64,000 bases of DNA from assembly GCA_946405135.1 (NCBI GenBank), contig CAMJGD010000006.1, positions 82,479 to 146,478 of the forward strand, in the 5' to 3' direction. Below are positions 25,369 through 34,768 of this stretch, one piece after another. The position numbers and the translations under genes were made by a program. The notes beneath the pieces are model-generated. The model ran no database searches. It had not been told where the DNA came from and was given only the letters and a program-made list of their open reading frames with translations. Positions within the stretch are counted from its first letter, which is position 1. The number at the start of each line of letters is the position of its first letter. Source of the DNA: an uncultured Clostridiaceae bacterium. GTDB lineage: Bacteria; Bacillota; Clostridia; Clostridiales; Clostridiaceae.

Positions 25369-27135
25369 TTATCTAAACAAATCTAAAAATCTTTGCAATA
25401 AGCTCTTATTATTCTGTTTTTCTGCTTTTATTTCTTTTTTCTCTTCTATATTTTCTATGGCTGGTGTTCGCATGATAAATTGAACTGTAGAATTTTTATT
25501 TTTGTCATTGTCTGCAAAAGAAGTGTAGGAGTCGCTGACTTTATCCCCTAAAAAGCTTTCATTTATATTCTTTTCAATAGAGATTTTCATCTTTTTGATT
25601 CCATTGTTATTGAAATCACCTATCCCCTTCAGCACTTCCCTTTGACCACTTATTAATTTATCTATATTTTCATCTATAGAACTTGTTTCTTTATTAATTG
25701 AATTTAACCCTTTATTTATTTCTCCATAACCATCCCTAAGCTTTAAGCTACTTTCTTTCAAATACTCAAAATTATTATAAAATTTCTCTATGCCTTGTGG
25801 AAAGGAAGAACTTTGGTCAATAAATGATTTCATACCTTCTTTAGCTGAAGACATTCCTTTATTATATTCACCATAACCTTGGTATAAAAGTTTTAAGTTT
25901 TTTTCTGCATTCTCCATGCCTGCTTTAGTACCTTCCATACCTTCCTTTAATGCATTCATAGCTTGAGCTTCTTCTATAATTCCCTGTGCCATAGCCTTTA
26001 CCATAGGGTCAGAACTGTCCTTCATTAACATAGCTAACTGTACTAGCTTTTGATGATTTCCTTCAAGTTGCTGCATACCTATGGATAATCCACTTATTCC
26101 GTTGCTTATACTCTTTGTTCCATCATATAAGCTTCCTAATCCTTCATAAATATCTTTTCCTTTTGTGGATAGCTGATCAAAACCATTATATAATCCGTTT
26201 AGCCCCTGAATCATAGTGTTGCTTTCCTTTGTCAAAGCCCCTAACCCTTCACTGAATTCTTCCATACCAGAAACTATTTTACCTGAATTATCATATATAC
26301 TTTTAGATGCAATATTTATATTACCAATGCCCTGATTTAACTCTACCATACCTCCCTTAAACCTTGATGTACCATCTATCATATTGCTCATTCCCTTTTC
26401 TAAACCTTGAGAGCCTTTATCCATAGTCTCAAGTCCCATAGTAAGTTTATCTACACTATCTCTTATATCCTGGGGAACTGAAAATTTTGCAGGTAATAAG
26501 GTTATAGTAATAGGTGCTAATCCAATATTTTTTCCATCCATCTCCAGAGTAAATTTTTGTTCTTTAGGAGGTAAAGCAATAAAATTTATAGTAGATTTTT
26601 TCCCCACTACCACTTTATTACCTTCAGACTTTATATTTTTAAATGTATCTAAATCCAATTCTACTCCTATTTGAGCCATTAGGTTAGGTTTAACTTTTTC
26701 ATTTTTAGGGTTAAAATTTACATTAAAATCTATTTTAAGGTGACCATCTTTTCCTCTTAATTCTTCTGCTTTCATCTCTTGCCCATCTAAAAAGTATTTT
26801 ATTGCAATTCCTATAGGCAGATCTTTATCTATGTCACCTTCATAGTATAGCTCCCCATTTTTAAAAGCATTTTTAGACCAAGTTATCTGATTTTCTGAAA
26901 TTTTAGGTTTTACATCTCCTACTAAATTTTTTAAGTTATTGTATAAGCCGTAATCAATATATTCCTCTAAACTATCATTTTCATATGCGTGATTTACTAC
27001 TTTTATATTATTAACACTTCCATCATTATTTAAGTTTACATATACAGTCTCATCTTTCATAACTGCTGCATGAACCGGAATATTAAGCATAATTAGACAA
27101 ACTGTCAAAATTCCACTTAAAAATATTTTTTTCAT
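25369..27135 (-). CDS. YhgE/Pip-like secreted protein linked to an MmpL exporter
   Basis: 588 residues from the ATG at 27135 (GGAGTGAG upstream). A signal peptide ends near VHAAV, an N-terminal beta region (about 30-220) follows. Then a long run of degenerate 7- to 11-residue helical repeats rich in GxxxLxxG, such as GLEKGMSNMIDG, forms a coiled-coil rod (about 230-520) as in YhgE and Pip. A basic tail near 560-588 closes it. Its gene follows the MmpL exporter by 16 nt. By analogy with YhgE/EsaA-like proteins it may form a periplasmic-side stalk for the exporter. That is inference. Confidence 0.78.
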   Translation of the reverse strand: MKKIFLSGILTVCLIMLNIPVHAAVMKDETVYVNLNNDGSVNNIKVVNHAYENDSLEEYIDYGLYNNLKNLVGDVKPKISENQITWSKNAFKNGELYYEGDIDKDLPIGIAIKYFLDGQEMKAEELRGKDGHLKIDFNVNFNPKNEKVKPNLMAQIGVELDLDTFKNIKSEGNKVVVGKKSTINFIALPPKEQKFTLEMDGKNIGLAPITITLLPAKFSVPQDIRDSVDKLTMGLETMDKGSQGLEKGMSNMIDGTSRFKGGMVELNQGIGNINIASKSIYDNSGKIVSGMEEFSEGLGALTKESNTMIQGLNGLYNGFDQLSTKGKDIYEGLGSLYDGTKSISNGISGLSIGMQQLEGNHQKLVQLAMLMKDSSDPMVKAMAQGIIEEAQAMNALKEGMEGTKAGMENAEKNLKLLYQGYGEYNKGMSSAKEGMKSFIDQSSSFPQGIEKFYNNFEYLKESSLKLRDGYGEINKGLNSINKETSSIDENIDKLISGQREVLKGIGDFNNNGIKKMKISIEKNINESFLGDKVSDSYTSFADNDKNKNSTVQFIMRTPAIENIEEKKEIKAEKQNNKSLLQRFLDLFR

Positions 27136-27166
27136 TCTATAATATCTCACTCCTATATTAATATAA

Positions 27167-29221
27167 TCAGTGTCTAGGCCATTTTATAGTGGTATACTTA
27201 ATTAAAGGATTAAAAAACAAAAGCATAGCAGGTAACAAAATATAAACCAGTAATAGACTTAAAAAGGCTCCTCTTCCAATGAGCAATGTAAGCTCTGAAG
27301 CAGATTTTATGGTAGTTATAAGTGAAACACTAAAAGTTCCTGCCATTAATATTAAAGAGCTTGTAAGCACTGATCTTCCTGTGTCTTTAATGGTTTTTTC
27401 CATAGCTTCAAGAGGGAGCATGCTTTCAAGGTTTTCTCTATACCTGCTAGTAACTAATATAGCGTAATCTACTGTGGCACCAAGCTGAATTGCACCTATT
27501 ATAATAAAGCTTATAAAATTTAAGGTTATACCTTGAAAATAAGGTATACTCAAATTAATCCATATGCCTAATTGAATTACAAAAATTAATATTAAAGGAA
27601 GCATAATAGACTTAAATGTAACCATAAGAATTAATCCTATGATTATGGTAGAAATAATATTAACATTACTAAAATCCTTAGAGGTGACTTCCTTTAAATC
27701 TGAATATACTGCAGGCTCTCCTGTGAGATACCACTCTTTGTAATATTTTGAAGCCATTTTTGAAATCTCTTTTATACCTTCTGAGGTTTCTTTTCCTTCT
27801 ATGTCATAATTTAAATTCAAAATATAATAAGTATATTTGTCACTTTCAAAAGTATCCTTTACTTCCCTAGGAATCATCATATCTGGTATGGTTTCATCTA
27901 TCATGGAGTAAATTCCCTCTACAGATTCAATTCCCTCCATAGACTTAATATCCTGTATTAAGCTTTTTATCTTTGTTTTATCCCCTTTAGGTATTACTAG
28001 TATCAATTCATTGTTTTTCCCAAACACCTGTCTAATTTTATTATTAGAAACTACAGACTTAGATTTGCTCCATAAAGTTTTTTCTGTGGAATAATAGTAT
28101 TGAAGCTTTGATTGTGCTAAAAATGCAGGAACTGCTATTAATGCAGCTAAAATCAGTACTACATATCTTAAACTCACAGACCACTTTGAAATTTTATTAA
28201 ATTGGGGAAGAAGAATTTTATGCTTGTATCTACTAAATCTCTCTTCTGTCACCAGTATTAGACAAGGCATTAAGGTTACTACACATAAGAGGCTTAAAAG
28301 TACCCCCTTAGCAAGTACAAATCCCATGTCTTTTCCCATACCATATTTCATTGCCGCCAAAGCAAGAAATCCGCCTACAGTAGTTAACGCACTGGCAGAA
28401 ACAGAGCTGAAGGTCTTTTCTATAGCTACTATCATAGCTTCCTTCTTATCCTTGCTATTTAGTTCTTCGTGAAATCTGTTAAATAAAAATATGGAATAAT
28501 CCATGGAAACAGCTAATTGCAAAATGCTTGCCACAGCATGAGTATTAGAAGATACTTTTCCAAAGATTAAATTAGTCCCCATATTTATAGCTATGGCTGT
28601 ACCTATAGTGATAAAAAATAAAATTGGTTCATAATAAGAGCTTGAAGATAGCAGCAAAATAATAGATATTATTATAAATGCCACTAGAGAATAGTAGAGT
28701 ATTTCTTTTGATGTGGTATCTTGCATATCCTTGGAAGTAGTCGCTTGACCACCTAAATAGTATTCACCGCTTGTGATTTTTTCTATTTGGTCTAGTGCTT
28801 TACTTGTACTTAAGTCATCATTTCCCTCTAGAAACTGAATCTGAAGTAAACTATAATCTTCCTTTATAAATCTTTTAGATATATTTTTATCCATAAATTC
28901 CCTAGGTTTATTGATATCTTCTACGTCATCTAACCATATAACATCTTTAACTCCAGGAATGTTTTTAATTTCATTTTTTAAATTTTTTATCTCGTAAAAT
29001 TCTTTGCCCTTTACCATAAGAGCAGCAGTACCTTTAATATTAAATTCCTTTTGCAGTATATCTCTTCCTTTTATAGATTCCATATCTTTAGGTAAATAGG
29101 AACTTAAATCATATTCTATGAAAACAAAATTCCTAACTACCAGAGATAATACAACAATAATTATATAGAATATAATTATTAATTTTTTATGGTTTACAAT
29201 AAAATTTGCAAACTTTCTCAT
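27167..29221 (-). CDS. MMPL/RND-family transporter
   Basis: 684 residues with two symmetrical halves. Each half has a first helix, a large extracytoplasmic loop and five further helices. Two Asp-Tyr pairs typical of MmpL proton relay segments are visible (VSMDYSIFLFNRF in the first half, ATVDYAILVTSRYRE in the second). It probably exports lipids, hydrophobic compounds or drugs. It forms an operon with the secreted YhgE-like partner and is divergent in control, not in direction, from the TetR gene just upstream on the same strand. Confidence 0.9.
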   Translation of the reverse strand: MRKFANFIVNHKKLIIIFYIIIVVLSLVVRNFVFIEYDLSSYLPKDMESIKGRDILQKEFNIKGTAALMVKGKEFYEIKNLKNEIKNIPGVKDVIWLDDVEDINKPREFMDKNISKRFIKEDYSLLQIQFLEGNDDLSTSKALDQIEKITSGEYYLGGQATTSKDMQDTTSKEILYYSLVAFIIISIILLLSSSSYYEPILFFITIGTAIAINMGTNLIFGKVSSNTHAVASILQLAVSMDYSIFLFNRFHEELNSKDKKEAMIVAIEKTFSSVSASALTTVGGFLALAAMKYGMGKDMGFVLAKGVLLSLLCVVTLMPCLILVTEERFSRYKHKILLPQFNKISKWSVSLRYVVLILAALIAVPAFLAQSKLQYYYSTEKTLWSKSKSVVSNNKIRQVFGKNNELILVIPKGDKTKIKSLIQDIKSMEGIESVEGIYSMIDETIPDMMIPREVKDTFESDKYTYYILNLNYDIEGKETSEGIKEISKMASKYYKEWYLTGEPAVYSDLKEVTSKDFSNVNIISTIIIGLILMVTFKSIMLPLILIFVIQLGIWINLSIPYFQGITLNFISFIIIGAIQLGATVDYAILVTSRYRENLESMLPLEAMEKTIKDTGRSVLTSSLILMAGTFSVSLITTIKSASELTLLIGRGAFLSLLLVYILLPAMLLFFNPLIKYTTIKWPRH

Positions 29222-29248
29222 ATATGCTCCTTTCTATAAATCTTATTT

Positions 29249-29304
29249 AAACAAGCGTTTTAAATATCTGTTTTAATACTACCATATTCAAAATTTTCAG
29301 TCAA
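29249..29304 (-). promoter_or_regulatory. Promoter and possible TetR operator of the MmpL operon
   Basis: TTGACT (29304-29299), 17-nt spacer, TAGTAT (29281-29276). Just downstream an imperfect inverted repeat, AAACAAG to CTGTTT (29249-29273), overlaps the expected start of transcription, where a TetR repressor would act. Confidence 0.6.
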
Positions 29305-29316
29305 TATACGAAATGT

Positions 29317-29362
29317 AAAAAGCTTGTTATTTCAAATAAATATTTTTTAAAATAACAAGCTT
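29317..29362 (-). terminator. Terminator after tetR
   Basis: Perfect 13-bp repeat AAGCTTGTTATTT/AAATAACAAGCTT with a 17-nt loop, then a U run on the minus strand. It separates tetR from the MmpL promoter. Confidence 0.88.
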
Positions 29363-29375
29363 CCTTTTACTTGTA

Positions 29376-29981
29376 CTAATTTTTTAATGCCGTATTTACA
29401 AGCAGGTTTATATATTCATCTAACTCATTAGGAGAATTTATATCAGCTATGCTTTCTCTTTTTCCGAAAGTATTTGCTACTAGAAGATTTACCACTGGTC
29501 CTAGCACTCCAGAAAAGACTTGTAAATACTTATAATTTAATATCTTTTTATCTTTTATCCCTGTGGCCTCTGATATTATATCTTCCACCGCAGCTTGTAT
29601 TTCCCTATTAACATAAATCTTTTGAATTAATACAGGGCTATAACTCTTATCTTCCGTAGTAATATTAACTATTAATCCTACAATTGCGGGATACTTGAAC
29701 ATAAAATTTAATAAACTTTTAGCCCATTGTATCAATTTTTCTGTATTATCTAATTTTTTACTGGCTAATATTTCATATTGGTCATCATACAGTAATCCTG
29801 AATAATAATTTTCAACTTCTTTAAGAAGATTATTTTTATTACCAAAGTAATAATTTATGGCTGCTACGTTCACTCCAGCTTTTTCTGCAATCTCTCTTGT
29901 GGTTACTTCTCCTTTTAGTCCAACTATATCTATGGCTGCCTGAAGTATTTTTCCTCTAGTATCTAAAATATCATTCCCCAT
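29376..29981 (-). CDS. TetR/AcrR family regulator
   Basis: 202 residues from the ATG at 29981, chosen for GAGGTGG upstream; a TTG further up has no site. The N-terminal helix-turn-helix reads GEVTTREIAEKAGVNVAAINYYFGNKNNLLKE. The C-terminal ligand domain is all-helical. It should repress the MmpL/YhgE-like exporter operon directly downstream, where a candidate operator is seen. Ligand unknown. Confidence 0.92.
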   Translation of the reverse strand: MGNDILDTRGKILQAAIDIVGLKGEVTTREIAEKAGVNVAAINYYFGNKNNLLKEVENYYSGLLYDDQYEILASKKLDNTEKLIQWAKSLLNFMFKYPAIVGLIVNITTEDKSYSPVLIQKIYVNREIQAAVEDIISEATGIKDKKILNYKYLQVFSGVLGPVVNLLVANTFGKRESIADINSPNELDEYINLLVNTALKN

Positions 29982-30179
29982 TCTCAACCACCTCATCAAA
30001 AGTTTGATTAAGCATTACTATATAATATGCTATCATAATTGCATTCAAATTAAAATAATAAATAATGCTTTAATATGATATGTTGTTCACTACCATTCAA
30101 TACGAAGATTTAGTTTTAAATTAAATTGCAATAATTTTACTTAATATTTTAAATATTGAAAAATAATTATTTTTTATAA

Positions 30180-30208
30180 TTGACATAGAAGAAAATCTTC
30201 ACTATTAT
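30180..30208 (+). promoter_or_regulatory. Promoter of the surface GHL10 gene
   Basis: TTGACA at 30180-30185, 17-nt spacer, TATTAT at 30203-30208. The spacer holds the palindrome GAAGAAAATCTTC (30188-30200), a possible repressor site. Confidence 0.7.
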
Positions 30209-30281
30209 AAATATGTAGGTATTAATATTTTTTATATATTATACCTTTTTTTACAAAATTATATTAAGGAGGATTGAATTA

Positions 30282-33200
30282 ATGAAAAGGGTATTATCTG
30301 CACTTTTAAGTCTCTTTTTTGTTTTATCCATGATTCCATTAAAAGTTATGGCTCAAACCCAAGTTGTAAACGTTATAGCTCAAAATGGAAATAAAATGGT
30401 TGTAGATGGACAAAATAGACCTATCCAAGCTGGAGGAGAACTCATTCTCTTTACAAGAGAAAATTCCAGTGATTTAACTGACAATAATCCATGGTGCGCT
30501 GCGGCCATAGTTGATTATGAGAAAGGTGACTATGTCGTTAAAGAAATCGTTAACAGGCAAGGGGCAGTAAAAATTCCTTACAACGGTTTTGTATTATTTG
30601 GTCATGACGCTAAAGAAAAATGGATTAATGATAATCTAAAAGTAGGAGAAAAAGTAACTATAGAAAACTATACCCTACCTCAACCTGTTTTATATAAATA
30701 CTTAATCAGAGAAAATGGTGATAAGTTTCTAATTAACAATTTAAATTCTACTAGAGAAAATAATTCTATTTCTGTGTTTACGGCAGAATATGGAAACACA
30801 ACCTCTAAATTTGATAAAGATACTTTAGAAATAGTAGTGTCCAACGGCATAGTTGTTTCTAAAAATAATGAAGGTTCAAAAGGCACTTATATACCTTCTA
30901 ATGGATATGTGATTTCATTTTCAGGCTCAGAAAAACCTAAAGGTGAAAATTTATTTATAGGTGAAAAAGTTAGTCTTTCAAATATAAATATTAAAGTAAT
31001 ACCTGAAAAGTATATTAAAATAAAAGACCTAATAGTTGAAATTACAGGCTTTAATGTAGAAAGAGGAGGCAATGCTGTTGTAATATATGACTCTTCCTTT
31101 GGCAAAACCACCAACACTAACGCCTGGGGTATGGAGATTACTGTAGTAGATGGTAAAATAGCCTCTATTAAATCTCAGGATGGAAATCCTAATAACAGCA
31201 TAATACCAGATAATGGACAAGTCATTTCCATTCACATTGGTAACCCTGATTTTAAGGATATTCAATCTCTTGCCAAGGTAGGAGACGAAATAAAAATAGT
31301 TACAGATAATTTAACACTATATAAAGCTGGAAAAATCTCTTTTGATGCCTTTAATCCAAAGTCAAGAGAAGATAATCCTGCTGGCTGGGATGATGCAGGT
31401 AAAAGACCTTATCCTGGACATAGAGGAACAGATCAGTTAATAGTTTATGATAAAAATTACGGAAGTGCTACTACTGGTACAAATATATATGGATATGAAG
31501 TTACAGTTAATGAGGAAAATAAAGTAGTAAAGGTTGGCGGTAATAATTCAGCTATACCTGAAAAAGGATATGTACTATCAGGTCATGGTGCAAAAGATAA
31601 ATGGTTAAAAGATAATGTTACCGTTGGTTCTACTATAGTGATGAATAAGGATAGCAAAGAAATACTTGCAATATTTACTCCTCAATCTATAATAGATTAT
31701 TTAAACATTTCTTTAAGCAATACTATATCTGCTTATGAGTCATCTAAAAATGAGTTTAGAGATATACCTTATGCAGAAATAGAAAAACGTATAGCAAACA
31801 GTAAAAATATAATAAAAGAAGCCAGTAGTAAAATAGAAAATTTTGATTTTGATTCATTAAAAACTTTAATAAAGGACTTTGAAGAAGAAATGGATGAAAT
31901 TTTCTATTTAAATACTGAATCAAGAAAAGTAGAATTTAGAAGTGTATGGATAAGACCAAAAGAAACAAATATAGAACAAGTACGCGCCAAATTAGATAAC
32001 CTAGCTAAGTATAACATAAATACAGTATATCTTGAGACTTGGTTTAATGGATATCCCATATTCCCTACAGACAATGCCATAACAAAACAAAATCCAATGT
32101 ACAATGGTTTTGATGTTTTCAAGGCATATATAGAAGAAGGTAAAAAAAGAGGTATGGATACCCACGCTTGGGTTGAAAACTTCTTTATAGGTGTAAGTTC
32201 TGCAGATAACGGCGGTCCTGTTCATGAAAAAAAACCTGAGTGGAGCCTTATCAGTAGAAAAGGTGATGACTTTGAACAAGTAGGAGAAGAAAAATATTAC
32301 TTTATAAATCCTGCACTGCCAGAGGCTAGAGATTTTGTGATGAGTATATACCATGAAATAATAGATAAATATGATATAGCAGGATTACAGGTAGACTATG
32401 TCCGTTATCCTGATGCTCATGATGGCAGCAATGATTTTGGCTATGATAAATATACAAGAGATTTATTTAAAGCTAAATATGGTATAGATCCTATAGTAAT
32501 AAATAAAGAACATAATCTTTGGGATACTTGGTGTAAATTTAGAGCAGAATTTATAAATACCTTTGTTCACAGAGTGTCTAGTGAATTAAAAGCAAAGAAA
32601 CCTAACTTACAGATTTCAGCAGACGTTTGGCCAAACTATGAATTTGGACCAACTACTTTAATGCAAGAGCCTAAAGATTGGGTATCTAAGTCATGCATAG
32701 ACAACCTAGTGCCTATGTCTTATATGGAATTTGGTGTAACTACAGATACACAAAACACTTTAGATTTTACTTATGATAAATGTTATGCAACTATGGGGGT
32801 TTCTGCCTACAGCTTTTGTAGTCAAAAGAGTTTAGTCAGACAGATCTCTGAAGGTTCAAGACATCTAGCTGACGGTACTGCTATATTTGAATATGAGTCA
32901 ATGATGGCTAGCGGTTATGGAGATAGTTTAATAAAATCTGTTTACAGAAATAAAGCTATAGCACCAGATAAAGATATACAAAAATCAAGTTCATTATTAT
33001 TACAGGAACTTTCAAGAAAAATCCAAGAGATATATGTTCCCCATAACGGAATGTCTGCAAAAAATGCTTCCAAATACGCAGAAGACATTGATGATATATT
33101 AAATTATATTAAAACTTCAGATTATGGAAAAGCTCTTAGAGACCTTAACAAATTAGAAGAAGCCTTAACTCAGGACAAGGATACTAATAAAGAAGTCCTC

Positions 33201-33461
33201 AATAGAATGGCTGAAAGCTTAAACTTTGCTCAAAGAATATTAAAAAAAGCTGGTATCACTGCTAGTAGTGATGATATAAAAGATGAAGATAATAACAAAA
33301 CTTCTGTAGATAAACCCACTAAGGAAGTTAACACTGATTCAAAAATAAGCTCTCCACTACCAAAAACCGGGAACCTATTTGGTAATTTTTTACTAATAAC
33401 TATAGGTTCATTCAGCTTAGCACTTGGCATAGCATTAAAAAAATCTAGAACTCTCTCTTAA
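30282..33461 (+). CDS. Sortase-anchored GHL10 (DUF187) surface protein with four N-terminal repeats
   Basis: 1059 residues. A signal peptide runs to KVMAQT. Four related beta units (about 27-475) each carry a pattern like IPxNGYVLxGHxAKDKWLxDNLxVG. A helical linker (about 475-545) follows, then a GHL10 TIM barrel (about 548-880) with EFRSVWIRP, HAWVENFF and YDIAGLQVDYVRYPD; the Asp near 700 matches the conserved position. A helical region and the sorting signal LPKTG at 1026-1030 with hydrophobic stretch and basic tail complete it. The protein is secreted and linked to the wall by sortase. It may cleave wall or host glycans, as DigH-type GHL10 enzymes act on denuded peptidoglycan. TAAGGAGG precedes the ATG. 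Confidence 0.88.
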   Translation: MKRVLSALLSLFFVLSMIPLKVMAQTQVVNVIAQNGNKMVVDGQNRPIQAGGELILFTRENSSDLTDNNPWCAAAIVDYEKGDYVVKEIVNRQGAVKIPYNGFVLFGHDAKEKWINDNLKVGEKVTIENYTLPQPVLYKYLIRENGDKFLINNLNSTRENNSISVFTAEYGNTTSKFDKDTLEIVVSNGIVVSKNNEGSKGTYIPSNGYVISFSGSEKPKGENLFIGEKVSLSNINIKVIPEKYIKIKDLIVEITGFNVERGGNAVVIYDSSFGKTTNTNAWGMEITVVDGKIASIKSQDGNPNNSIIPDNGQVISIHIGNPDFKDIQSLAKVGDEIKIVTDNLTLYKAGKISFDAFNPKSREDNPAGWDDAGKRPYPGHRGTDQLIVYDKNYGSATTGTNIYGYEVTVNEENKVVKVGGNNSAIPEKGYVLSGHGAKDKWLKDNVTVGSTIVMNKDSKEILAIFTPQSIIDYLNISLSNTISAYESSKNEFRDIPYAEIEKRIANSKNIIKEASSKIENFDFDSLKTLIKDFEEEMDEIFYLNTESRKVEFRSVWIRPKETNIEQVRAKLDNLAKYNINTVYLETWFNGYPIFPTDNAITKQNPMYNGFDVFKAYIEEGKKRGMDTHAWVENFFIGVSSADNGGPVHEKKPEWSLISRKGDDFEQVGEEKYYFINPALPEARDFVMSIYHEIIDKYDIAGLQVDYVRYPDAHDGSNDFGYDKYTRDLFKAKYGIDPIVINKEHNLWDTWCKFRAEFINTFVHRVSSELKAKKPNLQISADVWPNYEFGPTTLMQEPKDWVSKSCIDNLVPMSYMEFGVTTDTQNTLDFTYDKCYATMGVSAYSFCSQKSLVRQISEGSRHLADGTAIFEYESMMASGYGDSLIKSVYRNKAIAPDKDIQKSSSLLLQELSRKIQEIYVPHNGMSAKNASKYAEDIDDILNYIKTSDYGKALRDLNKLEEALTQDKDTNKEVLNRMAESLNFAQRILKKAGITASSDDIKDEDNNKTSVDKPTKEVNTDSKISSPLPKTGNLFGNFLLITIGSFSLALGIALKKSRTLS

Positions 33462-33476
33462 ATAAATATAAAATGG

Positions 33477-33520
33477 AATGCCCTAATAGCTTATTATATG
33501 CTTATAGGGCATTTCTTTTA
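33477..33520 (+). terminator. Terminator after the surface GHL10 gene
   Basis: AATGCCCTAATAGC pairs with GCTTATAGGGCATT, loop of about 9 nt, followed by TTCTTTT. Confidence 0.85.
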
Positions 33521-33667
33521 TTTATAATAAATTTTATTATAACAGTAATCAGAACCTTATCTAATTTTCTAAACACTATTAAGACTCATTATTTTAAACT
33601 ACTTAGTATTTGTCATAGATGCTATTAATGTTTATAATTATCTTAAAGAATTTAAGGAGGCAGTTTT

Positions 33668-34567
33668 ATGAAAATTGGAATAATTGGTTTAGGCAATATA
33701 GCACAAAAAGCTTATTTACCAGTGATTACTGCTATGGAAAATTTAGAGCTTGTTCTATGCACTAGAAATGAAAACACATTAAATAAACTTTCTAAAAAGT
33801 ACAGAATACCTACTGCAGTAAAAACTATAGACGAGTTAATAGCAAGTGGAATTGATGCAGCTTTTGTTCACACTTCTACTGAATCTCACTTTGATATAGT
33901 AAAAAAACTTCTTCTAAATGGAATTAATGTTTATGTAGATAAACCTTTGTCCTATAGCTATGATGAAGCTTTAGAACTTGCAGATTTATCTCAAAAGGCT
34001 GGTAAAATACTTATGGTAGGCTTTAACAGAAGATTTGCACCTATGTATAAAAACCTTAAAAATGAAGAAAATCCAAATATAATTCTAATTCAGAAAAATA
34101 GAGTTGCTTTGCCCAACAATGCTAGAACATTTATTTATGATGACTTCATACATGTTGTAGATACTATGCGCTTTATGATGGGAAAACCTTTTGAAGATAT
34201 TCATATTAGGTTTCTAAATAAAGATGACAAACTTTATAACATAGTACTTGAACTGTCTAATGAAAGCACTACAGCTATTGGAATAATGAATAGGGACAGC
34301 GGTGCTTCCGAAGAAGTAGTAGAATATATGTGCCCAGGGCATAAATTTATTGTAAAAGATTTAGTAAGCACTACTCACCTTGAGAATAATAATAAAAATA
34401 TTTTAAAGTTTAATGATTGGGATCCCACATTATATAGACGGGGATTTTATCAAATAGTAGAACACTTCTTAAATTGTGTTAAAAACAATGAAATGCCTGT
34501 ACCTTCCATACAGGATTCATTAATTACTCATGAAATATGTGAAAAGCTTGTAAATAAATTAGAATAG
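33668..34567 (+). CDS. Gfo/Idh/MocA family oxidoreductase (second copy)
   Basis: 299 residues, shorter than the paralogue at 10.4 kb. Rossmann motif IGIIGLGNIAQKAYLP, catalytic-region DKPLSYSYDEA and GFNRRFAP are visible. The C-terminal domain is reduced. TAAGGAGG lies before the ATG. It is transcribed alone, between terminators, after the surface GHL10 gene. It probably oxidises a sugar derivative; the substrate is unknown. Confidence 0.88.
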   Translation: MKIGIIGLGNIAQKAYLPVITAMENLELVLCTRNENTLNKLSKKYRIPTAVKTIDELIASGIDAAFVHTSTESHFDIVKKLLLNGINVYVDKPLSYSYDEALELADLSQKAGKILMVGFNRRFAPMYKNLKNEENPNIILIQKNRVALPNNARTFIYDDFIHVVDTMRFMMGKPFEDIHIRFLNKDDKLYNIVLELSNESTTAIGIMNRDSGASEEVVEYMCPGHKFIVKDLVSTTHLENNNKNILKFNDWDPTLYRRGFYQIVEHFLNCVKNNEMPVPSIQDSLITHEICEKLVNKLE

Positions 34568-34579
34568 ATATTCTATAAA

Positions 34580-34614
34580 AATAACTAAGACTGAAACTGG
34601 TCTTAGTTATTTTT
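34580..34614 (+). terminator. Terminator after the second Gfo/Idh gene
   Basis: AATAACTAAGAC/GTCTTAGTTATT perfect 12-bp stem with an 8-nt loop and TTTT. Confidence 0.92.
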
Positions 34615-34768
34615 ATGTGCATTAAAACTTATAGATTCTTTTTAATACATACTTACGCAAATCCTTATTTGCAAAGCTAAGATAACATAATTACTTCTAT
34701 TGCATATTATATATTAAAAAATCTACAGATTATATAACAGAAAACTACTGAAAAAGGATGTGATACTA

